A stretch of DNA of 64,000 nt from Methanoregula sp. UBA154 (lineage in GTDB: Archaea > Halobacteriota > Methanomicrobia > Methanomicrobiales > Methanospirillaceae): the NCBI GenBank assembly GCA_002502245.1, contig DAPW01000027.1, positions 9,691 through 73,690 of the forward strand. The letters are read 5' to 3'. The position numbers and the translations under genes were made by a program. Shown one piece after another: positions 25,873 through 34,374 of the stretch. Under the pieces are notes generated by a model that had not been told where the DNA came from, did no database searches, and worked only from the letters and a program-made list of their open reading frames with translations. Positions within the stretch are counted from its first letter, which is position 1; each line of letters begins with the position of its first letter.

Positions 25873-26252
25873 TCAGATGAACTTCTGCATCCAGACGGTA
25901 TCAAAGACCATCCCCTTCTTTATCCAGCCGGGCAAGGATTGCTGATCCCAGGCCATTTCCGGTAAGGTCCGGCCGGATAAAATACGTGACTTCCGCGGTA
26001 TGCTGAAATGCCGGCATCGGGTTATGGGCGCGGAGCAGGCCGAACCCCGGCAAAATTCCCGTCAGGAAGTCGTGCCGCAATGGATGGATACTTCCGGCAG
26101 GATTCAAGAAACAGATCAAAAAAGCCGTGCGGCACTCTGTCCTCCGGATATGCTGCATAGCTGTGCTCGATATAATAATTGAAGAGATCGATAACCGCCT
26201 CCCGCTCGGTCTCCGAGACGGGGCTGAACACGAATTCTGTTATCGCCACCAT
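25873..26252 (-). pseudogene. Broken GNAT acetyltransferase (phosphinothricin acetyltransferase family)
   Basis: Three pieces of a Pat/Bar-type N-acetyltransferase can be read on the minus strand. From the ATG at 26252 comes EREAVIDLFNYYIEHSYAAY up to SIAARLPDGNFAG; a one-base insertion in a G-run then moves the frame to FGLLRAHNPMPAF, TAEVTYFIRPDLTGNGLGSA and ILARLD; the middle of the GNAT core, about 70 codons, is missing, and the C-terminal KKGMVFDTVWMQKFI to the TGA at 25875-25873 follows in another frame. The gene cannot make an active enzyme. It lies downstream of a MarR regulator that probably controlled it. Confidence 0.8.
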
Positions 26253-26277
26253 GGTGAATCGCCTTGGTTACAAAAAA

Positions 26278-26296
26278 TAGTTTAGCATCTAAACTA
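26278..26296. promoter_or_regulatory. Palindromic operator upstream of the acetyltransferase pseudogene
   Basis: TAGTTTAG-CAT-CTAAACTA is a perfect 8-bp inverted repeat with a 3-bp spacer. It overlaps the stop codon of the marR gene and sits 26 bp before the pseudogene start. A close variant covers the marR start at 26849-26863, so it is a probable MarR operator. Confidence 0.65.
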
Positions 26297-26857
26297 TTTA
26301 AGGATAGCCGGCCCCGGGCTATCGATATCCAGGGATGTGGATCCACCCTCTGCCAATTCCTGCGTAATCCTGCGCCGTGTTTCCGCGCAGTCGTCAAATA
26401 CCTTCTCTATCCCAAAGAGGACATTCCGGATCGCATCCCGTTCTTTCTGGCCAAGACCGGCAACCTGCCGGGCAATCCGCTTGTTCACTGCCGCATGATA
26501 TGCCCGGTGCCAGCTAAATGCCCGCATTCCTGTCCCGGTGAGCCGGATATACATGGTTTTGTTATTTCCCTTTGGGCTTACCCGTTCCACGTATTCTTTT
26601 TCTTCCAGTTTTTTTACCGTTTGAGAAAGTGCCCCCTTGGTGATACCCAGCCGCAACGCGAGGGCTGTCATACTGTCATCCGGAAAACGCCCGGCCATAT
26701 CTATGACGTGGATCTCTGAAGTATGGAGCAACACTCCGTCTCCGGTATCCACCGGTTCCCGTTCGATCAAGGCAGCTTTGTTCAAGAGCCGCGTCATTAG
26801 ATCGGTGAATTCTTCGGCCGTAGTATCGCAGCCGTTGTCTGAAAAATCGTTTAGCAT
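26294..26857 (-). CDS. MarR-family winged-helix transcriptional regulator
   Basis: A 187-residue predicted repressor. The winged helix is visible as SMTALALRLGITKGALSQTV followed by KKLEEKEYVERVSPKGNNKT, with helical dimerisation segments on both sides. It is transcribed toward the broken acetyltransferase. An operator-like palindrome straddles its own start codon and a second one follows its stop, so it probably represses itself and the downstream gene. The ligand is unknown. Confidence 0.82.
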   Translation of the reverse strand: MLNDFSDNGCDTTAEEFTDLMTRLLNKAALIEREPVDTGDGVLLHTSEIHVIDMAGRFPDDSMTALALRLGITKGALSQTVKKLEEKEYVERVSPKGNNKTMYIRLTGTGMRAFSWHRAYHAAVNKRIARQVAGLGQKERDAIRNVLFGIEKVFDDCAETRRRITQELAEGGSTSLDIDSPGPAILK

Positions 26858-26863
26858 CTATAC
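26849..26863. promoter_or_regulatory. Operator-like palindrome at the marR start codon
   Basis: GTTTAG-CAT-CTATAC shares the spacer and five of six bases per inner arm with the perfect palindrome at 26278-26296. CAT is the complement of the marR ATG, so binding here would block both promoter clearance and the start region; autoregulation is inferred. Confidence 0.5.
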
Positions 26864-26882
26864 ATATCTCAGTCCGGTCAGA

Positions 26883-27232
26883 TTATAATTCCACGGAATC
26901 ACATGCGCCCCCGCCCCCACGGGAGCAGGGCTGGCGCAAGGGGGGCGATTTAATCACTTTACCATGATCTCCCATGATAATCGCTTCCTTTTAGGAATCG
27001 ATAATGGGGATTGATCCCCCCATACTCCCTGGTATGATGAACGCCCGCGGCCCAAAAAGGGCGCCCCGCGGCGGGTTCCGGACGGTTGAAAAAATGCTGA
27101 AGAGATTGAACCTTTCTGCCCGCGGTGCGCCGGAGAAGCCCTGAGGCGGGGAACCCTTGCACGATCACAGGCTATTCCTGATTTTCATGGTTCAGGTGTG
27201 AACGTTCCGTTCATGCCCTGTTTCTACAAAGC
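26883..27232. mobile_element. Rearranged MITE-family copy R2
   Basis: The left part (26883-26970) matches the right end of the MITE at 10.6 kb in plus orientation, including ATTCCA..G.ATCACATGC and CTGGCGCAAGGGGGG then TTTAATCACT.TAC. The right part (27035-27232) matches the left end of the same MITE in minus orientation, ending TTTCTACAAAGC. So half of the element is inverted relative to the other half. No coding sequence is visible between 26858 and 27512; a G5/C5 hairpin (GGGGATTGATCCCC) sits at 27006-27019. Confidence 0.7.
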
Positions 27233-27512
27233 AGGAATTTATTCCTTCCCGTTGCTTTGGCAAAAAGGGTTCTCAGTTCTTGTGAATGGGCTCCACGCTT
27301 CATTTGAGGGGAGGCAGCTCCGGAGGAGCATCCCCGGACCCTGCCCGTTCTTCCTGAAAATTACCGTTTCCTATTCAGAAGCCTCGTAATTGCACCCTGT
27401 CACCAGCCGATACGTATGGCGCACGACCGGGTCAGAACCTGAACGGCCTGGTACCTGTCGAAGATTCCAGAGAATTCTTCTCCAGTCATTCCCCGCTGAA
27501 GCAGCGACCGGC

Positions 27513-28448
27513 TCACTTCAGTGCAACCGCGAGCACATCATCGATCGAACCGATATAATCGACATTGATTCCAATGTTTTCCATGATATAGGACCTTGCT
27601 TCGACCCTCCGGGGAACATAATCGATCAGCTCGAACCCCCGGTAATCGATCGTTTCCCGGTCGTAGATGGTTATCCTGCTGTTCGCCTCCGAGAGGAGGA
27701 ACCGTGTTATCCCGTACTCCTTTGCCGCAGCCGCCTTCTCCACGGTACCCCCCACGGCCCCGACATTCCCGTTCTCATCAATAGTCCCGGTCAGGGTTAC
27801 GGACGGATCGATGGTCCTGTGCTCCAGTGCTGCAATGGACAGAAGGGTCATCAGCGCCCCGGCGCTTGACCCGTCCACCGCGGAGATCTCCTCATCACCT
27901 TCGATGGAAAAGAATACGTCAGTCCCGCTCAGGTCCGCCCCGGTCCTGTTCCGCGCAACATAGACCGCGGTGTTGGCAGCGTCCTGGAAGACAATACCCA
28001 TCAGGGGCTTTGTCACGACCAGCACCCGCCCCCTGCCCGGCTGCGTGGTAACAGAGATGTTCATCACCGATCCGTTCAGGACAGTGACCTGTTCGATAAA
28101 CGGCCCGTTCCGGATCCGCCGGACCGACTGGCTCACGGAGGGTGCGATCATGGTGGCAGCGCCAAAAATTCCCGGCACGGAGGTTGTGTTCTGCACCCCG
28201 GTCTCCGCAAGCCGGGAGCGGTAATACTCCAGGGAACAGGACGATCCCTGCAGGCTGAGATTGGCGTCATTCAGCTGCTGCTTGAGGTGCATGTTCTGCA
28301 TGCTCAGGAGATTGGTCTTGGTTATCAGGCCGGCGATCTGCTCCTGCTGGTACGGGGCAAGGAACGCGATCATCCCGATATTTGTCAGGAGCGAGACTGC
28401 CAGGACCGCTGCAAGGATGCGGGTGGAGTTCATGGATATCTCTGTCAT
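27513..28448 (-). CDS. Membrane-anchored Lon-like (S16) serine protease
   Basis: A 311-residue protein with one N-terminal membrane anchor (about residues 10-32), a short coiled-coil-like stretch (about 40-70) and a C-terminal S16 protease domain without the Lon ATPase. The Ser-Lys dyad is visible: the serine in AVDGSSAGALMTLLSIAAL and the lysine about 40 residues later in GGTVEKAAAAKEYG, with TGTIDENGNVGAVGG between. This fits the archaeal COG1750-type putative ATP-independent proteases. The active site should lie outside the cell. Met1 or Met6 may start translation. Confidence 0.8.
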   Translation of the reverse strand: MTEISMNSTRILAAVLAVSLLTNIGMIAFLAPYQQEQIAGLITKTNLLSMQNMHLKQQLNDANLSLQGSSCSLEYYRSRLAETGVQNTTSVPGIFGAATMIAPSVSQSVRRIRNGPFIEQVTVLNGSVMNISVTTQPGRGRVLVVTKPLMGIVFQDAANTAVYVARNRTGADLSGTDVFFSIEGDEEISAVDGSSAGALMTLLSIAALEHRTIDPSVTLTGTIDENGNVGAVGGTVEKAAAAKEYGITRFLLSEANSRITIYDRETIDYRGFELIDYVPRRVEARSYIMENIGINVDYIGSIDDVLAVALK

Positions 28449-28597
28449 CTGCCGTTTCCTTTCCGGCGCAGAAAAAGACCGTGCTATCCTTTCAAAAACT
28501 GAAAAGTCCGTCGGGCTCCAGCGTATCAGGCCGGAACAGCGGATGGCTTAAAACAGAAACTGCGTGCGGAACTTATTCAGAGAAAAAAGAGTTGGTC

Positions 28598-28801
28598 TTA
28601 TGACTTTGCAGCCAGGTCAACATCTTCTTTCTTGATCGTCTTTCTGCCCGCGTGCTCGGCAAGCTTGTTGGCTTCCTTGGTCAGCTGGGCAATATACTTC
28701 TCAGCCTTGACTACGAGTGCTTCTGCGGCATCGCTTCCCACTCTTTCGGCTCCGTTCTTCTTTGCAATCCTTACAACTGCGGCGATTGGTAAATCTGCCA
28801 T
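28598..28801 (-). CDS. Archaeal histone (HMf family)
   Basis: A 67-residue histone-fold protein that compacts and wraps DNA. It reads LPIAAVVRIAKKNGAERVGS, then the central helix and RKTIKKEDVDLAAKS, matching HMfA/HMfB length and lacking N- or C-terminal tails. A strong promoter (TTTATAG box) and a Shine-Dalgarno GAGGT precede it, as expected for an abundant protein. Confidence 0.95.
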   Translation of the reverse strand: MADLPIAAVVRIAKKNGAERVGSDAAEALVVKAEKYIAQLTKEANKLAEHAGRKTIKKEDVDLAAKS

Positions 28802-28833
28802 TTTTTAACCTCAAAAAGAAAGTGAATCGGTGG

Positions 28834-28842
28834 CTATAAATA
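28834..28842 (-). promoter_or_regulatory. TATA box of the histone gene
   Basis: On the minus strand the sequence AGTATTTATAG precedes the histone ATG by about 35-40 bp; a GAGGT ribosome-binding site lies at 28808-28812. The remainder of the spacer to 28996 shows only A/T-rich sequence. Confidence 0.5.
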
Positions 28843-28996
28843 CTTTCCGTGAAAAGTGCCCAAATTATCCTTTAATATGACATCGGAACGCATGCTGCAA
28901 AGCAAGCGGGAATCGGAGTTCATAATTGCGCAGAATATTTTTTAATCTCTTTAAATCGTTTTTTTGGCTAAAAAAGGGATTATTATGGGATTTAAT

Positions 28997-29761
28997 TTAT
29001 TCCGACAACGATGCTGCGAGCAATAGCGCATTGGCATAATTTGGTGAGGCGCGCGAACTATCCACGAAAATTCTGCTGATATTTACCACGGGCGCGCCAT
29101 GGCCGTGCCCGCCTCCAAGAAATGTCAGCGTACGGAAGATCAGGTTGCCGGAAATTCCGTCCGGTGCGATAATAAGTCCGCAGGATTCGATTGCTTCCTC
29201 TATCAGGATCTCGCAGTGGGTGGCATCGCCCAGCCGGGCAACGAGCTCTGCCTCAGCCATGCTGGCATCAACCTGCGGGTGCCGCCCGATATCTCCCAGC
29301 CTGCCTCCGGAAAGAATACCGGTTTTTTCCGGCAGGCCGAATTTTTTTGCAATGAGCCGGCCTTTTTTTATCAGTTCCAGTTTTTCCGCAACCGTCCATC
29401 CCTCATCAACACCGACCGGTGTGAGCAGAAATTTTTTCCCGTGTACCGTTTCGAGGAGTGCTATCCGCTCGAGATGGTCGACACCCATGGCTTTTTTCAG
29501 GGCTTTCAGGGTCACATTGGATGGGAGCGTTCCCCGTACGGCTGCGTCTATCTTCCCGTTGACAAGATCCTCGACCAGCACCTGTTCCGGGTGGAGATGT
29601 TCAGAAAAAAAAACGTTTTTTTGTGCGGTTTTTTTATCGGCTACACCGGGGCAGCAGTAACAGATTGTTTCAAATTGCCCGCTCACACTGTTGGCGCTCG
29701 CGATCACTTTTTCCGGGTCTTCGGCAATCCCGATGCCGATGCGTTTTACCGCCCCTGGCAT
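28997..29761 (-). CDS. mtxX: Methanogenesis marker protein 4 (MtxX-like)
   Basis: A 254-residue protein found almost only in methanogens and distantly related to phosphate acetyl/butyryl transferases. Visible landmarks are VLVEDLVNGKIDAAVRGTLP, GILSGGRLGDIGRHPQVDAS and APDGISGNLIFRTLTFLGGG followed by HGHGAP. Its biochemical role is unproven. It overlaps the marker 2 gene by 16 bp, so the two methanogenesis-associated proteins are probably co-produced. Confidence 0.82.
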   Translation of the reverse strand: MPGAVKRIGIGIAEDPEKVIASANSVSGQFETICYCCPGVADKKTAQKNVFFSEHLHPEQVLVEDLVNGKIDAAVRGTLPSNVTLKALKKAMGVDHLERIALLETVHGKKFLLTPVGVDEGWTVAEKLELIKKGRLIAKKFGLPEKTGILSGGRLGDIGRHPQVDASMAEAELVARLGDATHCEILIEEAIESCGLIIAPDGISGNLIFRTLTFLGGGHGHGAPVVNISRIFVDSSRASPNYANALLLAASLSE

Positions 29762-30759
29762 GAAATATCCTCTTCTGCAAGGTGCATGATCCCATTCTCC
29801 ACAAAGTCAAAGACCTGCGTGTCCTTTCCCTCGTAATGGATCCGCAGCTCGCGGGTGTCCGTCACCGTACCGATCTCCCGTGCAGTCATGCCGACTTCAG
29901 CAAAGAGCCGGACCAGCTCCTCAACGTCTGCTTTCCTTGCGGTCAGGACAAAGCCCATGCCCGGGTACATCCTGACCCAGAGTTCGAAGCTCATGTTGTT
30001 CTTTGCCAGGTCCGGCTTCGGGATCCGGTCGAGGTCGATATCGGCACCTTTTCCGCTCACTTCGAGCAGCATGCCCAGCGTACCGATGATACCGGGATTG
30101 CTGATGTCCTTTCCCGCGGTCACGAGATGTCTTTTCCCGATATGCTCCATGACCCCGATCTGTGCCCTGACAACGGCAGCGGACTTCATGGTCACCGAAT
30201 CCCAGTTGAGGATGCAGGACGGGTGGACGCGGCCGTTCAGGTCGATGGCCGCAACAACGCTGTCCCCCGTCCGGGCTGTACTGCTGTAGATGATCGAGTC
30301 GAGCCGGGCAGACCCGAGGATCGAGACATCGATAACGCTGTAGGGCGCATCCGGGTGGAGGTGGCCGCCAACGATCGGGACCCCGAACTGCGCCGATGCA
30401 TCGTGCATCCCCTTCACCACCTGTTCCTGTACCGTGGTCTTGGATATCGAGAAGACATCCACCATGGCGAGGGGGTGTCCTCCCATTGCCGCGATGTCGT
30501 GGATATTGACGAGCACGGAGCAGTATCCTGCCCAGTACGGGTCTGCATCCATGAGCTTGCTCCAGATACCGTCTGCAGCAATGAGGAGCGCTTCGCCATT
30601 ATGTTCGATCACTGCGGCATCTTCCCCAAATGCGGCCACAACGTGCGGGGCGTCGATCTTCAGCGCCTTCACCATCTCGCCGATGGCATGCTTCCTCTTA
30701 ACGCCCTCGTATTCCCGGACTGTTTTTGCAATCGTCTCTGTGGAGCAGTTGTGGACCAC
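29746..30759 (-). CDS. Methanogenesis marker protein 2 (AIR synthase-related)
   Basis: A 337-residue member of the PurM/ThiL/SelD ATP-binding superfamily restricted to methanogens and relatives. It shows AFGEDAAVIEHNGEALLIAA, NIHDIAAMGGHPLAMVDVF and VGGHLHPDAPYSVIDVSILG, with the GGHL and DIAAMGG loops typical of AIR-synthase folds. The substrate is unknown. It is divergent from rfcL with 93 bp between starts. Confidence 0.85.
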   Translation of the reverse strand: MVHNCSTETIAKTVREYEGVKRKHAIGEMVKALKIDAPHVVAAFGEDAAVIEHNGEALLIAADGIWSKLMDADPYWAGYCSVLVNIHDIAAMGGHPLAMVDVFSISKTTVQEQVVKGMHDASAQFGVPIVGGHLHPDAPYSVIDVSILGSARLDSIIYSSTARTGDSVVAAIDLNGRVHPSCILNWDSVTMKSAAVVRAQIGVMEHIGKRHLVTAGKDISNPGIIGTLGMLLEVSGKGADIDLDRIPKPDLAKNNMSFELWVRMYPGMGFVLTARKADVEELVRLFAEVGMTAREIGTVTDTRELRIHYEGKDTQVFDFVENGIMHLAEEDISCQGR

Positions 30760-30820
30760 GGCATCACCTGAAATGAGTACTGGGTTAGGTTGGTGTAAGG
30801 TAGTTTCGTTTCATCAGAGA

Positions 30821-30828
30821 TAATTTAT
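30821..30828 (+). promoter_or_regulatory. TATA box of rfcL
   Basis: TAATTTAT lies about 28 bp upstream of the rfcL ATG at 30853, pointing to a leaderless or nearly leaderless transcript and supporting that ATG over the one at 30829, which overlaps the box. Confidence 0.5.
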
Positions 30829-30852
30829 TTGATATCCAGTCAACGTGTGTGT

Positions 30853-32274
30853 ATGGACTGGGTTGAGAAATACCGTCCCGCACATCTTGCAGATATCGTC
30901 GGCAACTCGACTGCCGTACGACAGATGGCGGAATGGGCAAAGACCTGGACGCGGAAGTCCCGGCCCCTGCTCCTCTACGGCAAGCCCGGTATCGGCAAGA
31001 CCTCCAGCGCATGGGCGCTTGCCAATGATATGGGATGGGACGTTATTGAACTGAACGCGAGTGACCAGCGGACGGCTGCCGTCATTGAACGGATAGCCGG
31101 TGGCGGGAGCACAACGGCAAGCCTGACCGGCGCTTCCCATAAGCTGATCGTGATTGATGAGGCGGACAACCTGCAGGGTACTGCGGACCGCGGCGGCGCG
31201 AAGGCGATCGTGGACTGTATAAACCGGGCGCAGCAGCCTATGATCCTGATTGCAAACGATCTCTACGGGCTCTCCCCCGAGATACGCAACCGGAGTGAGC
31301 CGGTCCAGTTCAAGGCAGTGCAGGCACGGACTATTGTCCCCCGGCTCAAATATCTCTGTTCAGCAGAAAAGGTCATCTGCAGTGATACGGCGTTGCGCGT
31401 CATTGCCGAGAGTGCGGAAGGAGACATCCGCTCGGCGGTCAATATGCTCTATGCTTCGGCAATCGGGAGGACTACACTGGACGATGACGGCGTCCACACG
31501 TCCCAGAAGGATGAGCGGGTCTCGATTTTTACCCTGATAACGGCACTGTTTGGCAGGACACACGATGGGGAACTGATGCGTCTCTCCCGTGAAGTGGAAG
31601 ATACGCCGGAGACGATTGAGCAGTGGGTAGAGGGCAGTGTCCACCTGATACCGGACCTCTCCGGCACCGAACTTGCCTACCGTTGCCTGTCACGCGCTGA
31701 TGAATATCTCGGCTATACATACCGGCGCCAGTACCACACCCTCTGGCGCTATGCAACTGCGATCATGCTTCTGGGTTTTGCAGATGCCGCCGGGGGAAAA
31801 GGGCTCCACACGCGGATCATGCCTCCCGAACGCTGGCGCAGGATGTCCACCGCAAAGAGGCAGAAATCGATCCGTATCTCCACCCTCAACAAGGTTGCCG
31901 CTCTCATGCACATACCCCAGAACACCCTCCGGGAACAGTACCTTGGGACGGTCTCCCTGCTCATCGAGCACGATCCTGCCGGCTTTGCCCGCGATCTCTC
32001 ATTCGATGCGGACCAGCTCAATTTTTTCCTGTCCGACCGGGCCCGGTCAGGTGCGATTATCAAGGCGCTTGTCCAGGAAGAGAAGGAGCGGGAAAAGGCG
32101 CTGCAGAAAGAACGGGAGAATACGTCAAGGGATGAAAAAAAGAGGAAAACCGGCCCGGCACCGGAACCTCCGAAAGAAGAACCTGCCGTTCCTGAAGCAG
32201 GGATTACTCCGGCGGAACCTGTGGAGAAAAAACCTCCTGCGAAGACTCAGTCAACCCTGTTCGACGGGTTCTGA
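30853..32274 (+). CDS. rfcL: Replication factor C large subunit
   Basis: Large subunit of the archaeal clamp loader that opens PCNA onto primed DNA, 473 residues. It opens MDWVEKYRPAHLADIVGN, with Walker A LYGKPGIGKTSSAWAL, Walker B LIVIDEADN and sensor 1 MILIANDLYGLS. A charged Lys/Glu/Pro-rich segment (about 410-460) leads to the C-terminal PCNA-interaction motif QSTLFDGF. The start at 30853 matches family N-termini. Its 3' end overlaps the converging UPF0146 gene by 28 bp. Confidence 0.95.
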   Translation: MDWVEKYRPAHLADIVGNSTAVRQMAEWAKTWTRKSRPLLLYGKPGIGKTSSAWALANDMGWDVIELNASDQRTAAVIERIAGGGSTTASLTGASHKLIVIDEADNLQGTADRGGAKAIVDCINRAQQPMILIANDLYGLSPEIRNRSEPVQFKAVQARTIVPRLKYLCSAEKVICSDTALRVIAESAEGDIRSAVNMLYASAIGRTTLDDDGVHTSQKDERVSIFTLITALFGRTHDGELMRLSREVEDTPETIEQWVEGSVHLIPDLSGTELAYRCLSRADEYLGYTYRRQYHTLWRYATAIMLLGFADAAGGKGLHTRIMPPERWRRMSTAKRQKSIRISTLNKVAALMHIPQNTLREQYLGTVSLLIEHDPAGFARDLSFDADQLNFFLSDRARSGAIIKALVQEEKEREKALQKERENTSRDEKKRKTGPAPEPPKEEPAVPEAGITPAEPVEKKPPAKTQSTLFDGF

Positions 32275-32669
32275 TGCCGGTTGTACCGGTGGAGGATCAC
32301 GCCGCAGTCAATGTTCTCCCCTCCGTTTTCATACGATTCAAAACCGAGATGGTAGACAATAAGATCGCAGTTGATGCGTTTTGCAAGGGTGATCAGGGAC
32401 GGGATCATCTCGATTGCAGGACGTATTGCATATATCACATCGGCGTTCTGATACAGTGAAATGTCCGGTGAAAATATATCATCGACTACAAACGCGAGAT
32501 CTTCCGGAACCGGCATTTTTTTGATATCCGTGCTGCGGAGCAGTTTTCCGGCGCCGGAAAGGATCTGTGCAGCATCCACGTTCTTCCCGATCCCCACTTC
32601 AACAGCGTGCGAGTAGTTGCCGGCGATATACCTGCCAATACACTTCTCAATATGTTTATACTCGTCCAT
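32247..32669 (-). CDS. UPF0146 family protein
   Basis: A 140-residue conserved archaeal protein (COG1255) with a Rossmann-like pattern: NYSHAVEVGIGKNVDAAQIL, FVVDDIFSPDISLYQNADVI and YAIRPAIEMIPSLITLAKRI. No catalytic role is established for the family. It overlaps the end of rfcL and starts 17 bp from the divergent archaemetzincin gene, so the two share a very compact promoter region. Confidence 0.82.
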   Translation of the reverse strand: MDEYKHIEKCIGRYIAGNYSHAVEVGIGKNVDAAQILSGAGKLLRSTDIKKMPVPEDLAFVVDDIFSPDISLYQNADVIYAIRPAIEMIPSLITLAKRINCDLIVYHLGFESYENGGENIDCGVILHRYNRHQNPSNRVD

Positions 32670-32686
32670 TCCAACAGAATATAGCC

Positions 32687-33226
32687 ATGCATATCCATAT
32701 TTTTTGGGATAGCCTGTCCCCCGCCGGCCTTCAGGTTCCGGTTTCGCGCCTCATCGCATCAATTCTTGGCGTGGAGACAACGGTGACGGAGAACCCGGTG
32801 CGCATCATGGGGTATGTGACTGCCCGGCAGCAGGTGGATGCCCAGGCACTGCTGGACAGTGTCCAGGCCTATAAACACCGGCACCAGATACCTGAACCGG
32901 TCCTCCTGGTCGTGCACCAGGATTTATTCAGGAACGGGAACCGTTTTGTATTCGGCCTTGCCCGCGAGTCCGTCGGTGCCGGTGTCGTATCAACATCCCG
33001 TCTCGGGAACGAGTACTATGGCCGGCAGGGCAGCGATGATGATTACATGGACCGGATCGCAAAAGAGGGGGCACACGAGATTGGGCATCTTCTCGGACTA
33101 CCTCACTGCAGTGATCGGGAATGCGTGATGTTCAGACCCGATACGCTGGATGAGCTGGACCGGAAAAAGAAAGTTCTCTGCCCGTCCTGCAGGGAACGGC
33201 TGGACACGCTGACCGATACCGGGTAA
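32687..33226 (+). CDS. amzA: Archaemetzincin (zinc metalloprotease)
   Basis: A predicted cytoplasmic metallopeptidase of 179 residues. The extended zinc motif HEIGHLLGLPHC is followed by SDRECVMFRPDT and LCPSC, giving the four-cysteine second zinc site and the Met-turn characteristic of archaemetzincins. A TATA box TTTATAC at 32655-32661, inside the divergent gene, lies about 29 bp before the ATG, so the transcript is probably leaderless. Confidence 0.92.
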   Translation: MHIHIFWDSLSPAGLQVPVSRLIASILGVETTVTENPVRIMGYVTARQQVDAQALLDSVQAYKHRHQIPEPVLLVVHQDLFRNGNRFVFGLARESVGAGVVSTSRLGNEYYGRQGSDDDYMDRIAKEGAHEIGHLLGLPHCSDRECVMFRPDTLDELDRKKKVLCPSCRERLDTLTDTG

Positions 33227-33392
33227 GCGCTCGTTTTTCATCGGAACCGAAACGGTAACGGGGAATGGAAACTGACCAGTCCCGTTACCCCGGGTCTGAA
33301 GGTTGCCGGCAGCGGTTTTTAAAACGGGCGTAAAATGGATAACCCGGCACTCCCACAATCATATATTCCTGACAGTATCCGGGAAATGGGAA

Positions 33393-34373
33393 ATGGGACA
33401 CTGCACCGTAATCATGGATCCTGCCTGCGCCGGTCACGACAACCCCTGCCATCCGGAGTGCCACGCCCGCCTGCTGACTGCGCTCTCCGGTGTCCCCCCC
33501 GGCATATCACCCGTTGTACCCGAACCTGCCACCCTTGCAGAGGTGCACCGGATCCATGATACCTCTTACACAGGACAACTCATGCAGCGCTGTGCTGAAA
33601 CGGTTGTTCTGACTCACCTGGATAGTGATACCTATATCACCCCGCGGTCGTTCGATGCGGCTCTGCATGGTGCAGGGGGTGCGATTGCTGCAGTAAACCG
33701 GTCCCTGGACGGTGAGCATGCCTTTGCCTTTATCCGGCCACCCGGCCATCACGCGGAGCGGGCACGTGCCATGGGATTCTGCCTCCTGAACAACGTGGCG
33801 ATTGCAGCGGAACATGCACTGAAGAGCGTTGACCGCGTCGCTGTTGTTGACTGGGACGTCCACCACGGTAATGGCACCCAGCACGCGTTCTACACGACAG
33901 ACCGCGTCCTGTACTGCTCGGTGCACCAGGAGTATCATTTCCCGTATTCAGGGATTGTTGACGAGATCGGTACCGGTCAAGGCAAGGGATGTACCATCAA
34001 TGCGCCTGTCGAACCGGGATGTACGGGTGCAGATCTTGCGGAGGTCTTTTCCCGGGTTTTTTTACCTGCCCTGGACCGGTTCAGGCCGGACTGCCTGATC
34101 GTCTCTGCCGGGCAGGACATCCTCCCGGATGACCCGCTCGGCAGCCTGAATGTCCTGCCCGAAGAGTTCAGCATGCTGACGACCGTGCTCCTCCGGGCCG
34201 GTCTTCCGCTGGCCCTTGTCATGGAGGGCGGGTACGGTCCTTCGCACGGGATCGCGGTATCCCATATCTTCTCGGCACTGAAACGCCCGGAAGAAGTGAT
34301 GGTGTTTTCAGCGCCGAAAGAGAGCACAAAAAGGCTTGCCGATCTCTTAAAAAAAGTCCACCGCCTGCCCTGA
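33393..34373 (+). CDS. Histone deacetylase/acetylpolyamine amidohydrolase family protein
   Basis: A 326-residue zinc hydrolase. Catalytic and zinc-binding positions are visible: HH in IRPPGHHAERARAMGFCLLN, VVDWDVHHGNGTQHAFY, the aspartate in SAGQDILPDDPLGSLN, and MEGGYGP. Archaeal histones lack tails, so its substrate is more likely an acetylated small molecule, polyamine or protein lysine. A TATATA at 33361-33367 lies about 28 bp before the chosen ATG. It converges with the next gene, 1 bp apart. Confidence 0.88.
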   Translation: MGHCTVIMDPACAGHDNPCHPECHARLLTALSGVPPGISPVVPEPATLAEVHRIHDTSYTGQLMQRCAETVVLTHLDSDTYITPRSFDAALHGAGGAIAAVNRSLDGEHAFAFIRPPGHHAERARAMGFCLLNNVAIAAEHALKSVDRVAVVDWDVHHGNGTQHAFYTTDRVLYCSVHQEYHFPYSGIVDEIGTGQGKGCTINAPVEPGCTGADLAEVFSRVFLPALDRFRPDCLIVSAGQDILPDDPLGSLNVLPEEFSMLTTVLLRAGLPLALVMEGGYGPSHGIAVSHIFSALKRPEEVMVFSAPKESTKRLADLLKKVHRLP

Positions 34374-34374
34374 A

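Noticed and set aside
28598..34373. Histone and HDAC-family gene considered as one chromatin system
   Set aside because: They are 4.6 kb apart with unrelated genes between, and the histone has no tail to deacetylate.
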